Below, piece by piece: positions 1 through 7,496 of a stretch of DNA of 64,000 nucleotides. The stretch comes from Pseudomonas sp. RIT-PI-q (lineage in GTDB: Bacteria; Pseudomonadota; Gammaproteobacteria; Pseudomonadales; Pseudomonadaceae). Position 1 is the first letter of the stretch. The number at the start of each line of letters is the position of its first letter. Where the stretch lies: positions 372,001 to 436,000 of the forward strand of contig NZ_LHPC01000028.1 of NCBI RefSeq assembly GCF_001297125.1, in the 5' to 3' direction. Made by a program: the position numbers and the translations under genes. Under the pieces are notes generated by a model. It saw only the letters and a program-made list of their open reading frames with translations, was not told where the DNA came from and did not search any database.

Positions 1-43
1 TAAACTATAACAAACGATATAACAGTCAGCACTACGAACATCA

Positions 44-1162
44 TTACTTAACACCTGTCATGCAGTAAATACTCACAACATACAAACATGACAAAGTAGT
101 CAAGTTGTAGACCAGGAAAGCATTGAGCGGTGATATCCCTAACCATTGCCTCAGCACAAACATGACCAATATTAGCGAACCAGCGCCTATCACATAAACA
201 ATATTAGATTTAGATTTTAAATGTAAAAAGGCTGAAAATACGGGACATACAACCGCGATTAAAGTACACGCGACGATTTTCACATAAGCTGACATTACTG
301 GTAGCGCGATCAAGAAGGTCAGCAACAGCACGGCATAAGCTACGGAGAATGTTTTCCTATTGAAAAGAAGTGGCGCACCTCCCCGATCATTGATTTTAGT
401 GTAAACGTAGTTAGTCACTACAAAGCCCGCTCCGGCAACCACCACACTAAACGCAATAAGCAAATTATGTATGTTCGTAAAATCTTCTGTTCCTGAATAC
501 AGATCTCGCACGATATTAATATCGTTTCTATATATTAAAGACAGTCCAATTCCCGTCAATATGGTTATCAAACCGAAATACATTTTTTTAGGGGACGCAG
601 ACGGAAATGCGATACGCTCTTTCGAACTGCTAGCGATTGACAGCAAGCCAGTCGTTACGACAACCGTAGCGATGAGTGCCGTAACGGATAGAGCTCGACT
701 CAAAATCAAAACCAGGATACAGGCGCCTATCGTTATATAGCGGATCGACGTGAGCGCCTGAAACCTCCATTTATCTTGGCTTGTTAAGTTGTAAGCCACC
801 TTAAATGAGAGAAAATACCCACATATCGCGCCAATGCCGGTCAGAACAAAATTCTCTAGCATGGTGTCAATACGCAGTTGACTCACTACAATTAACGACA
901 ACAGACATGCAATCAATGCAAACGCAGGGCTCGGCGTCTTGGAAATATACACCTGGACTCCAACTGCTTGGCCAACTTGCACCCCAGTGAGCAGGAAGGT
1001 GACCAATACGACGCCTTGTTCGGTAACATGCTGACTGCCAGTTAACTTCCCGGCAAGATAGATAACCAAGTAAACTGAAACCAGATTAAACGCCGAACAT
1101 GCGAGAAATACCGATCGTCTAACCGCGGTATTTTGTTTGGGGTGGTAGGCTTTTATCCACAA
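44..1162 (-). CDS. Polytopic membrane protein, Wzx/MOP-type polysaccharide flippase-like
   Basis: 372-residue, very hydrophobic protein with about 12 predicted membrane segments (roughly residues 16-40, 48-73, 78-97, 103-126, 139-157, 158-177, 192-211, 229-255, 272-294, 295-315, 320-340 and 347-369). No catalytic motif is visible. Twelve spans and its place as a distal gene of a wzb-wzc operon suit an inner-membrane transporter that flips lipid-linked repeat units. It is shorter than most Wzx proteins (about 400-490 residues). The start overlaps the preceding acetyltransferase gene by 44 bp, and the next internal Met is near residue 101, so the early start is the only reasonable one. The flippase role is inferred from topology and context; an O-acetyltransferase or Wzy-like polymerase is less likely but possible. 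Confidence 0.6.
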   Translation of the reverse strand: MWIKAYHPKQNTAVRRSVFLACSAFNLVSVYLVIYLAGKLTGSQHVTEQGVVLVTFLLTGVQVGQAVGVQVYISKTPSPAFALIACLLSLIVVSQLRIDTMLENFVLTGIGAICGYFLSFKVAYNLTSQDKWRFQALTSIRYITIGACILVLILSRALSVTALIATVVVTTGLLSIASSSKERIAFPSASPKKMYFGLITILTGIGLSLIYRNDINIVRDLYSGTEDFTNIHNLLIAFSVVVAGAGFVVTNYVYTKINDRGGAPLLFNRKTFSVAYAVLLLTFLIALPVMSAYVKIVACTLIAVVCPVFSAFLHLKSKSNIVYVIGAGSLILVMFVLRQWLGISPLNAFLVYNLTTLSCLYVVSIYCMTGVK

Positions 1163-1574
1163 AACTATTTGCTCCTATCACTGCATTCGCACCGATTGTG
1201 ATATCTCCAACCACGACAGAATTTGGAAATATCGTCACGCCGTCCTGGAGGGTGGGATACCCTCTCTTGTTTCCTATAGTGCAGCCTTGATAAATCGTTA
1301 AATTTCTTCCTATAACGCTTCCAGAACCAATCACTATTGAAACAGGATGCGGTAGATACAATCCCTCTTCAATTTCCGCACCATAGCCGACATCGATTGA
1401 ATGTTTGGCAATAAGAACGTTCCTACTCAAAATATGTATAAGTTTGTTTCTTGACGTCGCTAACCTGATGAGTATCGACGCGTGCACGCTTGGATTTAAA
1501 ATAGACTTAAGCAAAGACTTTACGTTTACGACTCCGTAAACGGCTCTGATATCACTCTTTATCAGCGCGAACAT
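1119..1574 (-). CDS. Hexapeptide-repeat acyltransferase, serine acetyltransferase-like
   Basis: 151-residue left-handed beta-helix protein. Imperfect hexapeptide repeats run from about residue 62 to 143 (for example VVGDITIGANAVIGANS). The LPHPVSIVIG segment matches the active-site histidine region of CysE-like acetyltransferases. In a polysaccharide operon it probably O-acetylates a sugar rather than serine. It starts 1 bp after the epimerase stop, so the two are transcribed and probably translated together. The C-terminus stops at LPPQTKYRG, without the usual 'aGNPAKvI' tail of this family, and the last 44 bp overlap the flippase-like gene. A natural truncation or a frameshift near the end are both possible. 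Confidence 0.72.
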   Translation of the reverse strand: MFALIKSDIRAVYGVVNVKSLLKSILNPSVHASILIRLATSRNKLIHILSRNVLIAKHSIDVGYGAEIEEGLYLPHPVSIVIGSGSVIGRNLTIYQGCTIGNKRGYPTLQDGVTIFPNSVVVGDITIGANAVIGANSFVDKSLPPQTKYRG

Positions 1575-1575
1575 C

Positions 1576-2577
1576 TTACCGCTTACCGTAGTATTCAGAA
1601 TACCAACTTACAAATCGACTGATGCCCTCTTCAATAGAAACGACAGGCTGGTAATCAATTGCTTTAAAAAGTTCAGTTGTATCTGCGTGGGTGGTAAAAA
1701 CATCACCAGCCTGCATTGGGAGAAACTTTTTAATTGCTTTTATTCCAGTAGCGGTTTCTATTGCTTCGATAAATCTAGCCAAGCTTACAGGCGCCCCATT
1801 TCCTATATTGTATATTTTAAAAGGTGCACTACTCACATCCGGCCGAGACATGTCAAACTCATCTTTTACAGGCACGACATCCTGTATACGTACAATCGAC
1901 TCGACAATATCATCGATGTAAGTGAAGTCGCGCGACAGATCCCCGTTGTTATAAACCTCGATCTCCTTTCCTTCTATAATAGATTTTGTAAATTTAAATG
2001 GAGCCATATCGGGGCGACCCCAAGGGCCATATACCGTGAAAAAACGCAACCCCGTCACTGGTATATTGAAAAGATGAGAGTACGTATGCGCCATAAGCTC
2101 ATTTGTTCGCTTAGTAGCCGCGTACAATGAAATTGGGTGATCGACTGCAGACGAAGTTTTATAGGGGGTCGTATTGCTCGTGCCATAAACCGAACTACTG
2201 GATGCATAGACAAGGTGCTCTATGCCATTATTTCTGCATCCCTCGAGAATATTCAGATGACCATTTACATTTGAATCCAAATAGGCGTGAGGGTTATCAA
2301 TAGAGTATCTAACCCCTGCCTGGGCTCCCAGATGAATGACTCGCTCAAACTTTTGTTCCTCAAAAAGCTGCGCAATTGCATTTTTGTCGGAAAGATCCAT
2401 CTTGAAAAATGTGAATTTTTCCAACGGCTTCAAATTTTCAAGCCGCGCCAGTTTGAGGCTAGGATCGTAATATGAATTTATGTTATCAATTCCGATCACA
2501 TCATGCCCCGCCGCACACAACTTAGCAGCCACCGAACTTCCTATGAAACCTGCAGCACCTGTCACTAAATACTTCAT
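1576..2577 (-). CDS. NAD-dependent sugar-nucleotide epimerase, UDP-glucuronate 4-epimerase type
   Basis: 333-residue extended short-chain dehydrogenase/reductase. The N-terminal GAAGFIGSSVA is the Gly-rich NAD-binding loop. SSSSVYG followed by SLYAATKR supplies the catalytic Ser and the Tyr-x-x-x-Lys pair. The FFTVYGPWGRPDMA segment is typical of the CapI/LspL group that interconverts UDP-glucuronate and UDP-galacturonate, and the length fits (about 333-337). It would supply an acidic sugar nucleotide for the polysaccharide made by this operon. Substrate assignment rests on remembered subfamily motifs; a UDP-GlcNAc 4-epimerase is the main alternative. A 348-bp gap separates it from wzc, so it may have its own promoter or an RNA element there. 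Confidence 0.8.
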   Translation of the reverse strand: MKYLVTGAAGFIGSSVAAKLCAAGHDVIGIDNINSYYDPSLKLARLENLKPLEKFTFFKMDLSDKNAIAQLFEEQKFERVIHLGAQAGVRYSIDNPHAYLDSNVNGHLNILEGCRNNGIEHLVYASSSSVYGTSNTTPYKTSSAVDHPISLYAATKRTNELMAHTYSHLFNIPVTGLRFFTVYGPWGRPDMAPFKFTKSIIEGKEIEVYNNGDLSRDFTYIDDIVESIVRIQDVVPVKDEFDMSRPDVSSAPFKIYNIGNGAPVSLARFIEAIETATGIKAIKKFLPMQAGDVFTTHADTTELFKAIDYQPVVSIEEGISRFVSWYSEYYGKR

Positions 2578-2925
2578 TATTTATCCATAGTATTGATGGT
2601 GATTTTCAGTTGCACATTTAAATGCGGAACGACATCACTTAAGCCTAATTAGACGCAACCATTGGATTCACTCATCCATCGTCAGATTTGCGCATCATCG
2701 ATAAAAATTAACTTAAACGCTTAATTATAGGCACGCTACCGCCCCAGGATTTTCCGTCAATGTCCTGAGAACGAAGAAGCAACTGTTGAAAAAACTGCGT
2801 TTACCATCAGCGTAGCTATACATCGTATGTCTGAAAAGCGCGTCTTAAGACAGCAGACCTACGATGTATTAAAACCTAACGTAACCAACTACCTCGAATG
2901 ACTACCCCATCTCCAGGGTCATCGA
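2578..2925. other. Gap between wzc-like gene and epimerase gene, with a long hairpin
   Basis: A 348-bp stretch with no convincing reading frame, A+T-rich at its epimerase end. Its only clear structure is a 15-bp inverted repeat (one mismatch) at 2818-2832 and 2855-2869, enclosing the 10-bp palindrome GTCTTAAGAC at 2842-2851. No U-tract follows on either strand, so it does not look like an ordinary intrinsic terminator. Being between two co-oriented genes of one operon, it could be a transcript-processing site, an attenuator or a remnant of a mobile element. Confidence 0.5.
2818..2869. repeat. Inverted repeat with nested palindrome
   Basis: Left arm ATACATCGTATGTCT (2818-2832) pairs with AGACCTACGATGTAT (2855-2869) with a single mismatch. 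The 22-nt loop holds GTCTTAAGAC. On the transcribed (minus) strand it would fold into a long stem-loop just downstream of wzc. Confidence 0.6.
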
Positions 2926-5151
2926 TCAAGCGTTATCGGATTTGTAATCGTAGTGGTAATAGCCATAACTGCCATAACCATACGCCGAGGCTCTTTTTTC
3001 CACCCCGTTGAAAATTGCACCTTTGAGCTCGATACCATTTTGTGAAAAACGACGCATCGTGAGTTCAATTTCGCGCGCGGGATTCAAGCCGAATCGAGTG
3101 ACGATCAGATTTGTACCTGATTGCCTACCCACAATCGCAGCATCTGTTACAGCTAGAAGAGGAGGAGTATCCAAAATTATCAAATCGTAATTTTTACTCA
3201 CCTCATCCAATAGTTCTGCAAAATTTGCCTTCATCAAAAGTTCTGAAGGATTGGGCGGAATTCGCCCTCTCGAAATGAAGTCGAACCCTTTTATGTCAGT
3301 TGGATGAATGGCTTTATCCAGCGCACATTGTTTGGATAACACGTCAGAAAGGCCATTCTCAGCGCCCGTCCCAAGCATCTTGTGAAGATAACCTTTGCGC
3401 ATATCTACATCGATCAATAGTACGCGACGACCTGCTTGAGCAATAACAGCTGCGAGGTTGACTGAAACAAAGGTCTTCCCCACCGCCGGACTTGGTCCAG
3501 AAATCATTAGACGATTGTTTTTTGCTTCAAGCGTTGCGAAGTGCAGGCTGGTGCGAAGACTACGAAGAGCTTCAATCGCCAGATCTGTAGGATGACTCAA
3601 AGCCAACAAATGCACTGTCTTGGCACCGTTGGTTCGACCACGCGCTCGTTTATCTTCTTCTGCTTTTTGCAGTGAGCTGTAAGGCACAGACGCATAGACC
3701 GGCAGCCCCAGTTGCTCAATAGCCTCAGGGGTTTCCAGTCCACGATTCAGTGCTTTTCGAACCAGGACTATTGCAATGGCGAGGAATGCACCCAACAACG
3801 TCATCGTTAGTACGATCAGGGCTTTTTGCGGTTTAACCGGCTTACTTTGGTCGACATCTGCCTCATCAATCAAATGGACATTGCCAACCGTCCCTGCCCG
3901 CATCACATCCAGTTCTTGGGATTTATTTAGAAGCTGAGTATAGATTTCATTACCTACCTGGACATCTCGTGTCAGGCTAAATAGCTCTTGCTGAGTAGCA
4001 GGCAATCCTTCAACTTTCTTGATTAACGAGTTCTGTTTAGATGTCAACTCTGAAAGCTGCATCATCAGCGCACGATAGGCAGGATGTTGCTCGGTGAACT
4101 TACGGTCCATTTCAGCGCGTTGCAACTTCAGGGTCGAAATACTTGAATCCAGCGCAACAATCTGATCTAAAATCGCTTTTGTTTCGAGACTGATATCAAT
4201 CGATTTACTACGAATCTGGTATTGATTAAGGGCTTTTTCAGCTCTTTCCAGATCCTTTCTAACCTGCGGCAATTGTTCTTTCAGAAAGTCCAGGCTGGCG
4301 GCTGCCTCAGCAGACGTTCGTTCTATATTTTGGCGCACGTACAGTTTTATGATTTCATTGAGCGTGCGGATCGATTTATCGGCATCTACATCTTCAAGGG
4401 CGAGAGAGAGTATGCCCGAATCTTTTCCGCGCTCGAATACGTCGAGAGCCTTTTGATATTCTATGATCGTAGCCATACGAGGCTGGCGCGTAACGTTAAA
4501 AGTTGCGCCTGGATTAGCTCTCAAGGTATCTACTTTTATCTTTATATCATCTTGTTCAACGGTCTCTCCGACTCTGCTTTTAACGAGAACATTGTCATCC
4601 TCATCGAGCAAACTGTAAGTACCATTTTCGCCGACGATCAGCGTCATGGTTTCACCCAGCAGCGAACTCGGAACTTCAAGCTCGGAGATATTCAATGCTT
4701 CCCCCCCCCAGGTGAAACTGCTCAGACCGAACAACGGAGCAGCCACATCTTGAGGATTATCAGGATTGAAGCGACGCGATATGAACTCGCCAACAAGAGG
4801 AAAATAATTTGGCTCGATATCGATATCAAGCTTCAAATTATCAATAGCCTTGCCCAGTACAGAGCGAGACTTGATCAATTCAATTTCGGTTACAGATGGC
4901 GACTCCTGTCCCAACATGCTGCTTATATCGGAGAAGCCAAGCATGTCATTTTTTTTTGCTTCCACTTGAACGAGCGCATTAGCTCGATACACAGGTGTAG
5001 ACAACACTGCGTAGGCGGCACCCGCTACCATAAAGGCACCCGCCACCACGGAAATTAGCAGTTTATGATCTATGAGTGTTCCGACTAATCCGAGAAGATC
5101 AATTTCTTTGTTATCGTCTTCTTGGACATTGAGTACTGGCGCTTGCTGCAT
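2926..5151 (-). CDS. wzc: Wzc-type polysaccharide copolymerase and tyrosine autokinase
   Basis: 741 residues from the preferred ATG at 5151; the frame stays open to 5238, but that start would lie inside wzb. An N-terminal Wzz-type domain is anchored by a membrane segment (about residues 26-48), followed by a long periplasmic coiled-coil region, a GNV motif and a second membrane segment (about residues 440-460). The C-terminal half is a BY-kinase: Walker A GPSPAVGKTF, Walker A' LLIDVDMRKG, Walker B LIILDTPP. The tail is Tyr-rich (ASAYGYGSYGYYHYDY), the expected autophosphorylation cluster. It controls chain length and export of the polysaccharide with the outer-membrane Wza channel, which is not in this window. 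wzb lies directly upstream, giving the usual phosphatase-kinase pair. Confidence 0.93.
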   Translation of the reverse strand: MQQAPVLNVQEDDNKEIDLLGLVGTLIDHKLLISVVAGAFMVAGAAYAVLSTPVYRANALVQVEAKKNDMLGFSDISSMLGQESPSVTEIELIKSRSVLGKAIDNLKLDIDIEPNYFPLVGEFISRRFNPDNPQDVAAPLFGLSSFTWGGEALNISELEVPSSLLGETMTLIVGENGTYSLLDEDDNVLVKSRVGETVEQDDIKIKVDTLRANPGATFNVTRQPRMATIIEYQKALDVFERGKDSGILSLALEDVDADKSIRTLNEIIKLYVRQNIERTSAEAAASLDFLKEQLPQVRKDLERAEKALNQYQIRSKSIDISLETKAILDQIVALDSSISTLKLQRAEMDRKFTEQHPAYRALMMQLSELTSKQNSLIKKVEGLPATQQELFSLTRDVQVGNEIYTQLLNKSQELDVMRAGTVGNVHLIDEADVDQSKPVKPQKALIVLTMTLLGAFLAIAIVLVRKALNRGLETPEAIEQLGLPVYASVPYSSLQKAEEDKRARGRTNGAKTVHLLALSHPTDLAIEALRSLRTSLHFATLEAKNNRLMISGPSPAVGKTFVSVNLAAVIAQAGRRVLLIDVDMRKGYLHKMLGTGAENGLSDVLSKQCALDKAIHPTDIKGFDFISRGRIPPNPSELLMKANFAELLDEVSKNYDLIILDTPPLLAVTDAAIVGRQSGTNLIVTRFGLNPAREIELTMRRFSQNGIELKGAIFNGVEKRASAYGYGSYGYYHYDYKSDNA

Positions 5152-5194
5152 AAGTGGATTTCTTTGCCTTGTTACTGTTTGAGAAAAATGGTCA

Positions 5195-5635
5195 TCAGCC
5201 CACAAGACGCTGTGCCCATGCGTGTACCGCTTCTTCAATCAAAGCATAGGCATGTACAAAAGCTGGTTTGCCTTGACGATAGGGATCGCTGATTTCGCGG
5301 TCGTCCTGCCATTTTCCCAATAGGAAAACCTTGCCCCGCGCTTCTGGTGCGATGTCAAGAACACCGGTCACATGCCGTTTCTCCATCACCAGAATCAGAT
5401 CCGCCCAATTGACAGATTGAGAAGTCAGTTGCATGCCTTTGTGATCTATTAGCGCGTGCCCGTGCTCTGAAAGCACGGCGCACGCTGTCGGCTCAATAGA
5501 ACTATCCACCAGTGCGGCCAACCCGGCAGATTTAACCTCAATATCGACTTGAGCCAATGCATCACGCATTAGGCTTTCTGCAGTAGGGCTGCGGCAGATG
5601 TTGCCTATACATACGATCAGGATTTTTTTTACCAC
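5195..5635 (-). CDS. wzb: Low-molecular-weight protein-tyrosine phosphatase Wzb
   Basis: 146-residue cytoplasmic phosphatase. The N-terminal VCIGNICRSPTAE is the CX5R(S/T) phosphate-binding loop with the catalytic Cys and Arg, and ISDPYRQG near residues 114-121 carries the general-acid Asp of the DPY motif. The length is normal. It dephosphorylates the Tyr-rich tail of Wzc; cycling of that phosphorylation is needed for polymer assembly. It is the first gene of the leftward operon, 43 bp ahead of the preferred wzc start, and its promoter must lie in the 445-bp A+T-rich gap shared with galU. Confidence 0.93.
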   Translation of the reverse strand: MVKKILIVCIGNICRSPTAESLMRDALAQVDIEVKSAGLAALVDSSIEPTACAVLSEHGHALIDHKGMQLTSQSVNWADLILVMEKRHVTGVLDIAPEARGKVFLLGKWQDDREISDPYRQGKPAFVHAYALIEEAVHAWAQRLVG

Positions 5636-6080
5636 GGCAACCTCCCTGCACCCGAAACATCAAAACGTAATCGATGTAAATGAAAAAGCGTTCGAGCGAC
5701 ACTTAACAGCCCAAATAGGGATGATTGAGGTTCTCCCCTGCTAAGTTTTACCTGGAAAATTTCCGCGCATAGAACATACGCTAAAATCTTAACTGCGAAT
5801 CACCGGAGACATCAACCCTTAAATACCGGCCGAATACTTATTGCCATAATGCGCAGATTCATTCCACAAGCAAAGCAAGACATTAAATAACATTCGCCGA
5901 CAAAGCAGACGTAACTTAACATTTACGGTTTTCCGAATGCTTCCCTGCAACGATTATGGTATCTACATTAGCATACGAAAACAGACGGCTATATCCGAGT
6001 AATTAGCTCAGCTTAATACAACGAAGTGAAGTGTGTTTTTTGATTATTAACATTTTATTGTATATATAACAGGACCCAAC
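5636..6080. promoter_or_regulatory. Divergent promoter region between wzb operon and galU
   Basis: 445 bp without a credible gene, A+T-rich, between two divergent polysaccharide genes. The last 40 bp before galU contain TATATATAAC, a plausible -10 region for galU. I could not pick out a confident activator site or a JUMPstart-like element. Confidence 0.5.
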
Positions 6081-6914
6081 ATGATCCGTAAATGCCTATT
6101 CCCCGCGGCTGGCTATGGCACTCGTTTTCTACCTGCCACAAAGGCTATGCCCAAGGAAATGCTACCGGTTGTGAATAAACCTCTGATCCAGTACGGAGTA
6201 GAGGAAGCACGGGATGCGGGTCTCCAGCACATGGCGATCGTTACCGGTCGCGGCAAGCGGGCCTTGGAGGATCACTTCGATATCAGCTACGAGTTGGAGC
6301 ACCAGATTCGCGGCAGCGAAAAGGAGAAATTCCTGTCGGGCACTCGCGAGCTGATGGAGACATGCACCTTTTCTTACACCCGCCAGGTTGAAATGAAGGG
6401 GCTTGGGCACGCCATTCTTTCCGGCCGACCGTTGATTGGTGACGAGCCGTTTGCGGTGGTGCTGGCTGATGACCTGTGTTTGAACCTGGAAGGTGATGGC
6501 GTTCTGTCGCAGATGATCGCACTCTACAAACAGTTCCGTTGCTCGATCGTGGCTATCCAGGAAGTACCCAACGATCAGACACACAAGTACGGAATAATCG
6601 CCGGCGAGCAGATTCGGGAAGACATCTATCGCGTCAATAGCATGGTTGAAAAACCTAAACCGGAAGATGCACCGTCCAACATGGCAATTATTGGTCGATA
6701 CATTCTCACGGCCGATATCTTTGACCTGATTGCCGATACCGAACCCGGCAAAGGTGGGGAAATCCAGATCACAGATGCGCTGATGAAGCAGGCACAAAGT
6801 GGCTGTGTACTGGCTTACAAGTTCAAAGGTCACCGTTTTGACTGTGGTGGCGCAGAAGGTTACATCGACGCGACTAATTTCTGTTATGAAAACTTGTATA
6901 AGAAAGGCTTGTAA
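6081..6914 (+). CDS. galU: UTP-glucose-1-phosphate uridylyltransferase
   Basis: 277 residues. Makes UDP-glucose from UTP and glucose 1-phosphate, the precursor of UDP-glucuronate, UDP-galactose and many glycans. The N-terminal FPAAGYGTRFLPATKAMPKEMLP is the nucleotide-binding signature of bacterial GalU; VVLADDL holds a metal-binding Asp and GGEIQITDAL is the conserved sugar-binding region. Length matches the family. An AGGA ribosome-binding site sits about 7 nt before the ATG. It stands divergent to wzb-wzc, supplying the nucleotide sugar that the epimerase pathway would use after oxidation by a Ugd that is not in this window. Confidence 0.96.
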   Translation: MIRKCLFPAAGYGTRFLPATKAMPKEMLPVVNKPLIQYGVEEARDAGLQHMAIVTGRGKRALEDHFDISYELEHQIRGSEKEKFLSGTRELMETCTFSYTRQVEMKGLGHAILSGRPLIGDEPFAVVLADDLCLNLEGDGVLSQMIALYKQFRCSIVAIQEVPNDQTHKYGIIAGEQIREDIYRVNSMVEKPKPEDAPSNMAIIGRYILTADIFDLIADTEPGKGGEIQITDALMKQAQSGCVLAYKFKGHRFDCGGAEGYIDATNFCYENLYKKGL

Positions 6915-6936
6915 ACGGTAATTAAAACCTTTGGGG

Positions 6937-6956
6937 GGCCGCGTTTCCCCGCGGCC
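6937..6956. terminator. Short GC-rich hairpin after galU
   Basis: GGCCGCG (6937-6943) pairs perfectly with CGCGGCC (6950-6956) across a 6-nt loop. No T-run follows, so it is at best a weak attenuator or an mRNA 3'-end stabiliser between galU and the next gene. Confidence 0.35.
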
Positions 6957-6982
6957 ATAAACCTTTGCAAGGCAGGACCACT

Positions 6983-7453
6983 ATGAACGCTTCCAGATCA
7001 CCGATCGACTTTGTCTATAAATCGCCGGACCCTTTTACACCGGGCAATATGGTTTTGGCGCAAGAGTTCACCGAGAGTGACAGTGGACTGATGACCTGGT
7101 TGCGTTCATACGAACCCAATCCTTCCTCTTCTTCTCGTCAACCGAGGTTGTTGGTCGAACGCATTGGGCTTTTTCCTTCCTCAGGGAAGATTCGGTGCGC
7201 TGTCCGTAATCCGGAGGCCGTAGTAAGACATCTCAGGTCGATTTATGCCAGTAAGGCACTGGACGCAGACGAGAGCGATGGTCTGAGCCTGACGTTTACT
7301 GAATGGCGTTTCAAGGTTTACCTCTCCGCGACCGGGCCCGAAATCCTGCTGAACGTTGAGAGTCGTGGCGATGTTGCGTTGATGCAATCGAAAACTGCAG
7401 AGTTGCTAGCCATAATTGATGAAAAAAATCTCAGTGTGCCCCAGGTTTTGTAG
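6983..7453 (+). CDS. Orphan protein resembling the C-terminal domain of phosphomannomutase
   Basis: 156 residues from the ATG at 6983 (AAGGCAGGA upstream); a TTG 18 bp earlier is less likely. The C-terminal 90 residues look like the last domain of ManB/CpsG-type phosphohexomutases: FPSSGKIRCAV aligns with the 'yPsSGEIN' segment, DGLSLTFTEWRF with the DGLS-x-F-x-WRF segment, and LLNVESRGDVALMQSKTAEL with the family's 'RLNVESRGD' tail. In true enzymes the phosphate-binding loop reads S-N-T-E-P; here it is S-A-T-G-P, so substrate binding is probably lost. The domains with the catalytic Ser and metal site are absent. It lies 68 bp after galU on the same strand, so it may be co-transcribed. Function unknown: a degraded mutase tail or a repurposed binding/regulatory protein. 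Similarity is from memory. Confidence 0.7.
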   Translation: MNASRSPIDFVYKSPDPFTPGNMVLAQEFTESDSGLMTWLRSYEPNPSSSSRQPRLLVERIGLFPSSGKIRCAVRNPEAVVRHLRSIYASKALDADESDGLSLTFTEWRFKVYLSATGPEILLNVESRGDVALMQSKTAELLAIIDEKNLSVPQVL

Positions 7454-7496
7454 AGATAGACATCGGCGATAGTGAAACCGTCGCAAACAAGGACTA

